Source: Microvirga pudoricolor
Lineage (GTDB): Bacteria > Pseudomonadota > Alphaproteobacteria > Rhizobiales > Beijerinckiaceae
DNA length: 64,000 nucleotides
Assembly (NCBI RefSeq): GCF_016892705.1
Contig: NZ_JAFEMB010000001.1
Location: 1,240,001 to 1,304,000 of the forward strand
Direction of reading: 5' to 3'
The notes under the pieces were generated by a model. That model saw nothing but the letters and a program-made list of their open reading frames with translations, ran no database searches and was not told the origin of the DNA. Shown here one piece after another: positions 51,550-59,369 of the stretch; position 1 is the stretch's first letter; the number at the start of each line of letters is the position of its first letter. A program made the position numbers and the translations under genes.

Positions 51550-52998
51550 ATGGGTGCCAGCCGAGCCCTCCGCTTATCCGTTCTCGCCATCGCTGCCCTG
51601 TTGAGCGGTTCGGCCTTCGCGGGCGCTCCGTCCCTCGTGGTCGATCTCCAGAGCGGCCGCGTCCTCCACGCCGACCGGGCCACGGATCCGTGGTTCCCGG
51701 CCTCCATCACCAAGCTGATGACCACCTATGTGGCCCTCGACATGGCCCGGCGGGGCCAGGTGAGCATGGAGACGCTGCTCACCGTGACGGATGCCGCCGC
51801 AGCCCTGCCGCCGTCCAAGATGGCCTTCAAGCCCGGCACCCAGATCCGCCTCGACAACGCGCTGAAGATCATCATGGTGAAGTCGGCCAACGACGTGGCC
51901 GCCACCATCGCGGAGAATCTCGGCGGCTCCATCGACGGATTCGCGGCCCTGATGAACCAGAAGGCGCGGGAAATCGGCATGCACGAGAGCCGGTTCGCCA
52001 ACCCGCACGGCCTGCCCGACGAGCGCAACCAGACCTCCGCCCGCGACATGGCGATCCTGGCCCGCACCCTGCTGACCCAGTTCCCGGAATACAACGACCT
52101 GTTCCATATCGGCGCCATCCAGTACGGCCGCCGGGTCATGCGCAACACCAACGGGCTCATCGGCCGCTATCCGGGCGCCGACGGCATGAAGACGGGCTTC
52201 ATCTGCGCGTCGGGCTTCAACGTGGTGGCCACGGCCACCCGCAACGGCCGCCAGCTCATCACCGTCGTGCTGGGAGCGCCCTCGGCCAATGAGCGCACCA
52301 TGAAGGCCGCCGAGCTCTTCGACCGCGGCTTCGGCTCGTCGCCGAGCCTCGCGGCCTATTCCCTCGAGAACCTGCCGGATTCCGCCTCTACGGCCCCGCC
52401 GGACATGCGCTCCGTCATCTGCGACCGCCGCGGCCCCGTGGGCGAGGACAGCCAGACCACCGTGGCGGAGGACAACGCCACCCCGAACCTGCTCAGCCCC
52501 TCGTCCAACGTCTTCGCTTTCGCGGGCGGCAACGCCCAGCCCCTGCGCACGACCCTGGGACCCCGCGCGGCGGTTCAGCCGGTGCCGGTCTGGATCGGCC
52601 TGAACCCGCCATCCGAGAAGGACCTCGCGGCCCAGGCGGCGGAGGAAGATGCGGCCGAGAAGGCCCGTCAGGCCAAGAAGGCGTCCAAGACCGCCAAAAA
52701 GCCCGCCAAGGCCACTGACGCGAAAACCGCCGACAAGGCCGACGATGCGGACGCCCCGGAGGTCAAGAAGGACAAGAGCCGCGCCAGCGTCTCCCTCAAG
52801 CCCGTGAGCGACGCCGCCAAGAAGGTGGACACCAAGGCCGCCGACACGAAGAAGACCCCGGCCAAGCCGCAGGCCGCCGCCGACACCAAGGCGGAGCCCA
52901 AAGCCGACGCGAAGGCCGACGCCAAACCGGCCGCCAAGACGCCGCCCAAGCGCCCGGCGGCCCAGAAGGACAAGCCGAAGGCCGCCACCGAGGGCTGA
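51550..52998 (+). CDS. D-alanyl-D-alanine carboxypeptidase (S11, DacA type) with Lys/Ala-rich tail
   Basis: A 482-residue penicillin-binding protein of the S11 family that trims terminal D-Ala from peptidoglycan stems in the periplasm. After a signal peptide (LRLSVLAIAALLSGSAFAGA) come the active-site motifs SITK (res. 52-55), SAN (112-114) and KTG (214-216). From ~res. 355 the protein becomes a long Lys/Ala/Asp/Pro-rich tail (KKASKTAKKPAKATDAKTAD and onward) that replaces the usual C-terminal amphipathic anchor and could bind the anionic wall. The ATG at 51550 is preferred with GGAG upstream. Confidence 0.93.
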   Translation: MGASRALRLSVLAIAALLSGSAFAGAPSLVVDLQSGRVLHADRATDPWFPASITKLMTTYVALDMARRGQVSMETLLTVTDAAAALPPSKMAFKPGTQIRLDNALKIIMVKSANDVAATIAENLGGSIDGFAALMNQKAREIGMHESRFANPHGLPDERNQTSARDMAILARTLLTQFPEYNDLFHIGAIQYGRRVMRNTNGLIGRYPGADGMKTGFICASGFNVVATATRNGRQLITVVLGAPSANERTMKAAELFDRGFGSSPSLAAYSLENLPDSASTAPPDMRSVICDRRGPVGEDSQTTVAEDNATPNLLSPSSNVFAFAGGNAQPLRTTLGPRAAVQPVPVWIGLNPPSEKDLAAQAAEEDAAEKARQAKKASKTAKKPAKATDAKTADKADDADAPEVKKDKSRASVSLKPVSDAAKKVDTKAADTKKTPAKPQAAADTKAEPKADAKADAKPAAKTPPKRPAAQKDKPKAATEG

Positions 52999-53059
52999 GG
53001 GCCGCGCCCGATGCCATTCCCACGAATATCGGGCCTGCTCGATATCCGCCTCCTGTGAA

Positions 53060-53083
53060 GCAAGTCGGGAACGCCCGACTTGC
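53060..53083. repeat. Strong hairpin after dacA
   Basis: GCAAGTCGGG-AACG-CCCGACTTGC is a perfect 10-bp stem 62 nt after the carboxypeptidase stop. No T-run follows, so if it ends transcription it is atypical; it could also protect the mRNA 3' end. Confidence 0.55.
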
Positions 53084-53172
53084 CTGCGGCGAGGATCGCG
53101 TCGCGTGAGCGACCGGGGTGGGGGTCGAAAAGTCGAAGTCTTCCGTCCGTCATTGGAGCGCATTCGCTTCTA

Positions 53173-53253
53173 CCGTCATGCCCGGCCTTGAGCCGGGTAT
53201 CCACGCCCCACGTCGCTAGACGTGGGCGGCCGGGTCAAGCCCGGCCATGACGG
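53173..53253. repeat. Palindromic mosaic repeat with three hairpins
   Basis: An imperfect 19-bp terminal inverted repeat beginning CCGTCATG (53173-53191/53235-53253) encloses a left stem (CCCGGC/GCCGGG), a central perfect stem CCCACGTC-GCTA-GACGTGGG (53207-53226) and a right stem (GGCCGGG/CCCGGCC). It is related in outline to the cobS-cobT element. A further small hairpin (CCTCACC/GGTGAGG, 53317-53335) follows in the same 410-nt gap, which otherwise holds nothing recognisable. Confidence 0.7.
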
Positions 53254-53408
53254 CGGTGGGAGCGATGTCATCGCTCACCGGGTCGCCCCACCTCCACCCG
53301 AGCCCTTCGGGCCTGCCCTCACCACAAGGGTGAGGAAACGGCCCCGCGCTCATCCAAACCCGGCTTCGCCACCTTGCATTTGGGCCCGATCCGCGCGAAC
53401 GGAGGCGC

Positions 53409-54314
53409 GTGACCAAGCCCTCCTCTCCCCTGTCTCCCGCCGGCTCCCTGTTCGCCCTCGGTTCCGCGGCGCTCTACGGCCTCAACATCGTGTTTGCCCG
53501 CGTGGCCGCCCTGGAGGGTGCCAACGGGCCGACCATCGTGGTCTACCGGGTGCTGCTGATGCTCGCCCTCATGGGCGTGGCGCTTGGCTTCCTGCGCCGC
53601 CCCCTGGCGGTGGCACGGGGCGAAGGGTTTCCCATCGTGGTCTTCGGCCTGTCCACGGCGATGCTCGGCCTCTGCTACGTGTCGTCGGTGGCCTTCATCC
53701 CCGTCACAGTGGCGGCAGTGATCTTCTATGCCTATCCGGTCCTGATCGTGCTCGCGAGCCCGTTCGTGGAGAAGACCCGCCTGACCCTGCCCCTGATGGC
53801 CGTGGTGCTGGCCGCCCTGACCGGCGTGGTGCTGGTGGTGGGGCCCGTCTTCGACGGCCTCGACTGGCGTGGGGTCGCCATGGCCTTCGGGGCGGCGATC
53901 GCCTGCGCGGTGCAGTTCTTCGTGGCGGCCCGGACCCCACGGACCGATCCCCTCGCCAAGGTGTTCTGGGGCCACGTGATCGTGCTGCCCACCGCCCTCC
54001 TCGTGGGCGTCGTGACGGGGCAGCTCGGCGGCCCGGCCATGCTGGCGCTGGCGCCCTTCGCCGTGTTCGTGACGGTGGCGGGCTACGTGGTCGGCTTCCT
54101 GCTCCAGATCGCGGCGCTGGCCCGCATCGCCCCCGTGGCGGCCGGAATCATCTATTGCCTGGAGCCCGTGGTGGCGGCCCTGATCTCCGTCGCGGTACTG
54201 GGGGAGGCCCTCACCCCCGTCCAAGCTGCGGGCGGGCTGCTTGTGCTGGCCGCCATCGTGGCCAACATTATCCTGGAGCGCTCCCGCAAGACGCCCCTCG
54301 TTCCCACGGATTGA
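53409..54314 (+). CDS. EamA/DMT-superfamily transporter, second
   Basis: A 301-residue protein with about ten membrane segments in two EamA repeats (LFALGSAALYGLNIVFARVA; RGVAMAFGAAIACAVQFFVA; PVAAGIIYCLEPVVAALISV). It starts at GTG 53409 behind GGAGG with a short 3-nt spacer. It is unrelated in detail to the EamA gene at 50.5 kb. It ends 4 nt before the CobW-family gene, so the two form an operon; metal-linked metabolite export is a guess from that pairing. Confidence 0.88.
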   Translation: MTKPSSPLSPAGSLFALGSAALYGLNIVFARVAALEGANGPTIVVYRVLLMLALMGVALGFLRRPLAVARGEGFPIVVFGLSTAMLGLCYVSSVAFIPVTVAAVIFYAYPVLIVLASPFVEKTRLTLPLMAVVLAALTGVVLVVGPVFDGLDWRGVAMAFGAAIACAVQFFVAARTPRTDPLAKVFWGHVIVLPTALLVGVVTGQLGGPAMLALAPFAVFVTVAGYVVGFLLQIAALARIAPVAAGIIYCLEPVVAALISVAVLGEALTPVQAAGGLLVLAAIVANIILERSRKTPLVPTD

Positions 54315-54318
54315 ACCG

Positions 54319-55443
54319 ATGTCCTCCCGTCCAGCCGGCCCCCTGCCGCCGATCCCGCTCACGATCCTCACCGGGTTCCTGGGCGCCGGCAAGACCACCC
54401 TGCTCAACCGGATGCTGCAGGACCCGGCCCTGGCCGATACGGTCGTGATCATCAACGAGTTCGGCGAGATCGGCCTCGACCATCTCCTCGTCGAGACGGT
54501 GGACGAGGGCATGATCCTGCTGGGAGCGGGCTGCCTGTGCTGCACCGTGCGGGGCGATTTGATCGCCACCCTGGAAGACCTGCTGCGCAAGCGCGACAAC
54601 GGCCGCATCACGCCGTTCCGGCGCGTGGTCATCGAGACCACCGGCCTGGCAGATCCCGCCCCGATCCTGCACGCGGTGCTCTACCACCCCTACCTGTCCA
54701 TGCGCTATGCCCTGGAGGGCGTCGTGACCGTGGTGGACGCGGTGAACGGCCCGGGAACCCTCGACGCGCATCACGAGGCCGTCAAGCAGGTGGCGGTGGC
54801 CGAGCGGATCGTTCTCGCCAAGGCTGATCTGGCCGATGCCGCCAGCCTGTCCGGGCTTCGAGAGCGCCTCCACGCGCTCAATCCCGGCGCCGCGATCCTC
54901 GACGCGGATGCGTCTGTCACCGACATTCTGTCGGGCGGCCTGTTCGGGCTCGACGGCAAGATCGCCGATGTGGGCGAGTGGCTGAAGGCGGAGGCCGTCG
55001 AGGAAGCGGAGCACCGCAGCCACGCCCACCAGCACGGCCATCACGATCACGGCCACCACCACGACGTGAACCGGCACGATGCGAGCATTCGGGCCTTCTG
55101 CCTCACGAGCGACGCGCCGGTGCGCCAGGGCGCGCTCGACATGTTTCTCGACCTCCTGCGCTCCGCGCAAGGATCGAGGCTTCTCCGTGTGAAGGGCCTC
55201 GTGGCCCTCGCCGAGGATCCGGACCGTCCGGTGGTGATTCACGGCGTCCAGCACGTGATCCACGTCCCGGCGATCCTGCCGCGCTGGCCCAGCGACGACC
55301 GGCGCACGCGCATCGTGTTCATCGTGGACGGCGTCGACCGGGACGAGGTCGAGAGGTTGTGGAACGCGTTCCTGGGCAAGCCGGGAATAGACCAACCGGA
55401 TGCAGCGGCGCTGGGGGACAATCCTTTGTCGCTGCGGCGTTAG
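54319..55443 (+). CDS. CobW/COG0523-family GTPase (metallochaperone)
   Basis: A 374-residue G3E-family P-loop GTPase with GFLGAGKT (res. 19-26), the metal-binding CLCC motif (res. 72-75), an NEFGEIGLDH switch and a guanine-recognition AKAD. A His-rich loop (HAHQHGHHDHGHHHDV, ~res. 233-252) is typical of zinc or cobalt handlers. The CobW C-terminal domain (RLLRVKGLVALAEDPDRPVV) follows. COG0523 proteins deliver Zn2+, Co2+ or Fe to enzymes. The absence of a nearby cobN or Zur box leaves the metal undecided. The ATG at 54319 is 4 nt after the transporter stop. Confidence 0.92.
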   Translation: MSSRPAGPLPPIPLTILTGFLGAGKTTLLNRMLQDPALADTVVIINEFGEIGLDHLLVETVDEGMILLGAGCLCCTVRGDLIATLEDLLRKRDNGRITPFRRVVIETTGLADPAPILHAVLYHPYLSMRYALEGVVTVVDAVNGPGTLDAHHEAVKQVAVAERIVLAKADLADAASLSGLRERLHALNPGAAILDADASVTDILSGGLFGLDGKIADVGEWLKAEAVEEAEHRSHAHQHGHHDHGHHHDVNRHDASIRAFCLTSDAPVRQGALDMFLDLLRSAQGSRLLRVKGLVALAEDPDRPVVIHGVQHVIHVPAILPRWPSDDRRTRIVFIVDGVDRDEVERLWNAFLGKPGIDQPDAAALGDNPLSLRR

Positions 55444-55463
55444 CCCGTTTCTGCCGATCTCAA

Positions 55464-55615
55464 CCTCATCCTGATGAGAGCCGGAGGCTCGTCTCGAAGG
55501 ATGCTTCAGCGGAGTGTTTCCCGTGCACCCTGGATCATCCTTCGAGACACCCGCTACGCGGGCCCTCAGGATGACACTTCGAGACGAATTGCCACGCAAT
55601 TCCCTCAGGATGAGG
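55464..55615. repeat. RIME-like mosaic repeat, copy B (extended)
   Basis: It starts CCTCATCCTGA and has the inner TCTCGAAGGA and ATCATCCTTCGAGAC phrases of copies A and C. A first end (TCAGGATGA) is at 55574, and a further CTCAGGATGAGG lies at 55604-55615. Its mini-hairpins are GAGCC-GGA-GGCTC and CCCGC-TAC-GCGGG. It lies between the CobW-family gene and the ABC permease. Confidence 0.78.
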
Positions 55616-55669
55616 CTCTGAGACGAATGGCCTTGTCGCTCATCAGGACGAGGTCATGCTCGATACAGA

Positions 55670-56440
55670 TCAAGCCGCCATTTGCGAGCGTTGCGCCCAG
55701 CCCGTCATCGATTGCTCGATGGCGGCCGTGATCGCGTACATGATCACGCCGAGGATCGCGAGCACCACCAGCGCGGCCCAGACGAGCGGCACCTCGAAGG
55801 CGGCGGACGCGCGGGTGAGCAGGTTGCCGATGCCCACGTTCGAGGCGTTCTGCTCGCCGATCACCGAGCCTACATAAGCCAGCGTGATCGCTACCTTCAG
55901 CGAGCCGAAGAAATACGGCATCGCGCGGGGCAGGCCCACCTTCATGACGATGTCGCGCTTGGACGCGCCGAGCGCCCGCAGCACGTCCTCCATCTCGGGC
56001 TCGACGGTGGAGATGCCGGTGGCGACATTCACCACGATGGGAAAAAACGAGATCAGGAACGCCGTCATCACCGGCGGCACCCAGCCGACGCCGAACCAGA
56101 ACACCAGGATGGGCACCACGGCCACCTTGGGGATCGAGTTGAACCCGACGAGCAGCGGATAGGTGCCCGCATTGATGAGGCGCGAGGAGCCCAGCATCAT
56201 GCCGAGCAGCAACCCGAAGACGACCGCGAGGCCGAACCCCGCCAAGGTCATCCAGAGGGTGAAAAAGGCGTGGTAGGTGAGCTGGCTGCGGTATTCCCAG
56301 ATCGCCGCGAGGATCGTCGACGGCGCGGGCAGCACGAAGCTCGACACGCCGAAGACCCGGCACACGATCTCCCAGAGGGCGAAGAACCCGATGGTGAAAA
56401 TCCAGGGCGCGAGCATGAGGGAGCGCTTGGTGACGGTCAT
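55670..56440 (-). CDS. ABC transporter permease (SsuC/TauC type)
   Basis: A 256-residue inner-membrane permease with about six helices and the EAA loop EDVLRALGASKRDIVMKVGL, which docks the ATPase. It belongs to the nitrate/sulfonate/taurine importer group. The first helix begins LAPWIFTIGFFALWEIVCRV. The ATG at 56440 lacks a clear ribosome site. Repeat copies B and C flank the gene on both sides. It is last in the leftward binding protein-ATPase-permease run. Confidence 0.9.
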   Translation of the reverse strand: MTVTKRSLMLAPWIFTIGFFALWEIVCRVFGVSSFVLPAPSTILAAIWEYRSQLTYHAFFTLWMTLAGFGLAVVFGLLLGMMLGSSRLINAGTYPLLVGFNSIPKVAVVPILVFWFGVGWVPPVMTAFLISFFPIVVNVATGISTVEPEMEDVLRALGASKRDIVMKVGLPRAMPYFFGSLKVAITLAYVGSVIGEQNASNVGIGNLLTRASAAFEVPLVWAALVVLAILGVIMYAITAAIEQSMTGWAQRSQMAA

Positions 56441-56478
56441 CGGAGCAAACTCGCAAGCTGGGGGTCGTTCACACTCCA

Positions 56479-56590
56479 CCTCATCCTGAGGAAGGCCAAA
56501 GGCCCGTCTCGAAGGAGGGCTCTAGCGAAGTGGTTCCGGTGCTGGCTGGACCATCCTTCGAGACGCCCGCTGCGCGGGCCCTCAGGATGA
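56479..56590. repeat. RIME-like mosaic repeat, copy C
   Basis: 112 bp from CCTCATCCTGAG to CTCAGGATGA with the shared TCTCGAAGGAGGGCTC and CATCCTTCGAGAC phrases. Its mini-hairpins are GGCC-AAA-GGCC and CCCGC-TGC-GCGGG. It fills the gap between the ABC ATPase and permease genes. Confidence 0.8.
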
Positions 56591-56618
56591 AGTTGTGGCC
56601 CTGCTTCGGACATTCGTC

Positions 56619-57410
56619 TCACGCTGCGCTCCGCGCGTGGGCGATGTGACCGCGCAGGTCGTGCACGACGGCGCTGAATTCCGGCGTGTAGGTGATCTCG
56701 AGATCGCGCGGGCGCGGGAAACTCACCTCGCGCTCGGCCACGATGCGGCCGGGACGGGCGCTCATGCAGAAGATCCGGTCGGCCAGGAAGGTGGCCTCGC
56801 GCAGGTCGTGGGTCACGAGGATCACGGTGAATTTTTGGGCCGCGTGCAGGTCGCGGATCACGCACCACAGCTCCTCGCGGGTGAAGGCGTCGAGCGCCCC
56901 GAAAGGCTCGTCGAGCATGAGCAGCTTCGGCTCGTGGATCAGCGCGCGGCAGAGCGAGGCGCGCTGCTGCATGCCGCCGGAGAGTTGCCAGGGAAACTTC
57001 TCGCCCTGCCCCCTCAGGCCCACCTGCGCCAGCAGCGCCTGAGCCTTGGCCACGTATTCGGCCTTGTGGCGCTTGAGGCGCGAGCGGTGCGGCTCCACGA
57101 TCTCGAGGGGCAGCAGGATATTGTCCAGGGTGGTGCGCCAGGGCAGCATGGTGGGGTTCTGGAACGCCATCCCGGCGAGCTTCACGGGCGCACCCACCTG
57201 CTGGCCGTCGACGATGACGGTGCCCTGCTTGGGAAACTGCAGCCCCGTCGCCAGCTTCATGAGCGTGGACTTGCCGCAGCCCGACGGCCCCACGATGGCC
57301 GCGAACTCGCCCTCCTGAACCCTCAGGTCGAGCCCCTGCACGGCGGGCGCGCCGTCCTCGGCGCGGGCATAGACGTGGGTCACGTCATGGATGTCGACGA
57401 AGGCGGGCAA
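56619..57410 (-). CDS. ABC transporter ATP-binding protein (SsuB/TauB type)
   Basis: A 263-residue ATPase. Walker A is GPSGCGKST (res. 41-49), the signature is LSGGMQQR (143-150), Walker B is LLMLDEP (163-169), and the H-loop His is in VTHDLREATF. It energises the import complex with the neighbouring permease and binding protein. The closest types are the nitrate/sulfonate/taurine ATPases. It lies between two repeats in the operon. Confidence 0.93.
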   Translation of the reverse strand: MPAFVDIHDVTHVYARAEDGAPAVQGLDLRVQEGEFAAIVGPSGCGKSTLMKLATGLQFPKQGTVIVDGQQVGAPVKLAGMAFQNPTMLPWRTTLDNILLPLEIVEPHRSRLKRHKAEYVAKAQALLAQVGLRGQGEKFPWQLSGGMQQRASLCRALIHEPKLLMLDEPFGALDAFTREELWCVIRDLHAAQKFTVILVTHDLREATFLADRIFCMSARPGRIVAEREVSFPRPRDLEITYTPEFSAVVHDLRGHIAHARSAA

Positions 57411-57427
57411 GAGAGGCTCCGGAAACT

Positions 57428-57561
57428 ACCCTCCCCTTGAGGGGGAGGGTCGGGGCGCGACAGCGCTCCGGGGTGGGGTGGGAAACGCGACCTCACAGAG
57501 CGCGGTGGTTCCACCCCACCCCGCTCGCGGTGCTCGCGACCCTCCCCCTCAAGGGGAGGGT
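57428..57561. repeat. Long nested inverted repeat between binding-protein and ATPase genes
   Basis: A perfect 25-bp terminal inverted repeat (57428-57452/57537-57561), rich in CCCTCCCC/GGGGAGGG, encloses a perfect 13-bp inner pair, CGGGGTGGGGTGG/CCACCCCACCCCG (57469-57481/57511-57523). Each outer arm is itself nearly self-complementary (CCCTCCCCTTGAGGGGGAGGG). The binding-protein stop lies 9 nt away. Confidence 0.85.
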
Positions 57562-57569
57562 CTGAGGCG

Positions 57570-58622
57570 TCAGTTCACCTTCCGGGCATCGCTCGCGGGC
57601 AGGAACGCGTCCGAGAACACGTCCTCGACCTTGGGCTTGGCCTTGTAGGTGAAAGTGAGGCCGATCTGGTCGAGGGCGCGGGCGAAGCGGTCCTTGTCGA
57701 TGCCGCCGAAGCCGTTGGCCTTGACCCAGGGGGTCAGCATGTTCTGGTCGAGCACCATTTTCAGGCGCTCAAGCTCCACGTCCTTCTTGGCCACGTCGTT
57801 GCGTTTGATCACGGAATCGACCGCCGCCGACGGGTCCTTGATGGTGTCCTGCACGCCCTTCATGATCGCCCGCAACAGGCCTTTCACGGCCTCCGGCTTC
57901 TCGGCCGCGAATTTGGGCGAGATCAGGATGGTGTTGCCGTAGAGGTCCACGCCGTAATCGCTCATGAGCATCACCACGATGTCCTCGGCCGGAACGCCCC
58001 GGGACTTCAGGTTGATGAAGGACGACATGGAGAAGCCGAAGACCGCGTCGACCTCGCCCTGCGCCAGCATGGGCTCGCGGACGGGGAAGCCCACATTCTC
58101 GAACTTCATGGTCGAGTCGTCGATCTTGTTGACGGATTTGAAGATCGGCCATTGCGCGTAGGCGCCGTCCGCTGCGGGCGCGCCGAACTTCTTGCCCTGG
58201 AGGCTCGATACCTCGGCCGAGATGCCCCGGCTCTTGCGCCCGATGATGGCGAAGGGCGGCTTGTCGTACATCACCATCACGGCCTTGATGTCCGTACCGG
58301 GATTCTCGTCGCGGAACCGCACCAGGGAGTTCACGTCCCCGAAGCCCGCGTCGTAGGTGCCCGAGGCCACGCGGGAGATCGGCTCCCGGGAGCCCGCCGC
58401 CGGATCGATGGTCACGTCGAGGCCCTCGGCCTTGAAGTAGCCCTTGTCGAGCGCCACCGCGAAGGGAGCGGCCGGTCCCTCCCAGCGCCAGTCGAGGCTG
58501 AACCGCACGGGGGTTTGGGCAAAAGCCGACTGGGAGGCCATCAGGGCAGCAAGCCCGAGACCGGCTTTCATGATCCAGGACCGGACAGACGTCCCTCTCA
58601 TGAAGGACGAAGAACGCGACAT
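57570..58622 (-). CDS. ABC transporter substrate-binding protein (NMT1/SsuA-like)
   Basis: A 350-residue periplasmic binding protein of the NMT1/SsuA-like group. The ATG at 58622 has GGGAGGAA upstream, and the signal follows after a short basic stretch (SWIMKAGLGLAALMASQSAF). Domain markers are VRFSLDWRWEGPAAPFAVAL, KGYFKAEGLDVTI, FGDVNSLVRFRDEN and VFGFSMSSFINLKSRG. The tryptophan-rich DWRWEGPAAP start is typical of binders of small organonitrogen or sulfonate compounds; the ligand is unknown. It is first in the ABC operon. Confidence 0.88.
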   Translation of the reverse strand: MSRSSSFMRGTSVRSWIMKAGLGLAALMASQSAFAQTPVRFSLDWRWEGPAAPFAVALDKGYFKAEGLDVTIDPAAGSREPISRVASGTYDAGFGDVNSLVRFRDENPGTDIKAVMVMYDKPPFAIIGRKSRGISAEVSSLQGKKFGAPAADGAYAQWPIFKSVNKIDDSTMKFENVGFPVREPMLAQGEVDAVFGFSMSSFINLKSRGVPAEDIVVMLMSDYGVDLYGNTILISPKFAAEKPEAVKGLLRAIMKGVQDTIKDPSAAVDSVIKRNDVAKKDVELERLKMVLDQNMLTPWVKANGFGGIDKDRFARALDQIGLTFTYKAKPKVEDVFSDAFLPASDARKVN

Positions 58623-58795
58623 CGAAAATTCCTCCCTTGCGCAAGCATGTGTCTTCGACAGGCAGCCAACCGCCCTGCCTTCGGAGGCAGCATGCAATCA
58701 AAATGCGGCGCGGCCCGCAAGGGAGGGGTGCCGAACAACAATGCGTGATCTGCCTCTTCCTTGGGCAAAGCCGTCCGACCGGCAACACCCGGGCG

Positions 58796-59257
58796 TCAGA
58801 CCGGCAGCATCCCGTCGCTCTTCACCTCCTCCATGACCGCATAGGTGCGGGTTTCCTTGACGCCCGGAAGGGCGAGAAGGATTTCGCCCAGGAAATGCCG
58901 GTAGGCGGCCATGTCGGCGACGCGGGTCTTGACGAGGTAATCGAAGCCGCCCGCCACCATGTGGCATTCCAGGACCTCGGGCGCACGCTTCACGGCCTGT
59001 GCGAACTTTTCGAACACGTCCGGCGTCGTCTTGTCGAGGGAGACCTCCACGAAGACCAGCAGCCCGAGGCCCAGGCGATGCGGATCCAGCCGTGCCCCGA
59101 AGCCCGCGATGTAGCCGTCCCGCTGCAGGCGCTTCATGCGCTCGCCGGTAGAGGTGGGCGACAACCCGATCTTGTCGGCCAGTTCCACGGCGCTGATCCG
59201 GCCGTCGGCCTGGAGCTGTTTCAGGATCCTGCGGTCGATCCGGTCGATATCCGTCAT
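58796..59257 (-). CDS. Lrp/AsnC-family regulator, probable proline-responsive PutR
   Basis: A 153-residue Lrp-type regulator. The HTH is at ~res. 5-60 (DRIDRRILKQLQADGRISAV, LADKIGLSPTSTGERMKRLQ) and the ligand-binding RAM domain at ~70-145 (FVEVSLDKTTPDVFEKFAQA, ECHMVAGGFDYLVKTRVADM). It diverges from putA across ~110 nt. In alphaproteobacteria a divergent Lrp regulator (PutR) activates putA in response to proline, because these PutA proteins lack the DNA-binding domain. The ATG at 59257 is the likely start; an ATG four codons earlier is possible. Confidence 0.85.
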   Translation of the reverse strand: MTDIDRIDRRILKQLQADGRISAVELADKIGLSPTSTGERMKRLQRDGYIAGFGARLDPHRLGLGLLVFVEVSLDKTTPDVFEKFAQAVKRAPEVLECHMVAGGFDYLVKTRVADMAAYRHFLGEILLALPGVKETRTYAVMEEVKSDGMLPV

Positions 59258-59369
59258 TCTAACGCCCATAAAGCTCAAGAACCGAACTTTATACGGCACA
59301 TGGCGAAATTACGCCATCGAAACACGGCGCGAGCGCCTGTATTCTCCGGCCAGCGTCTAAAGGACATCC

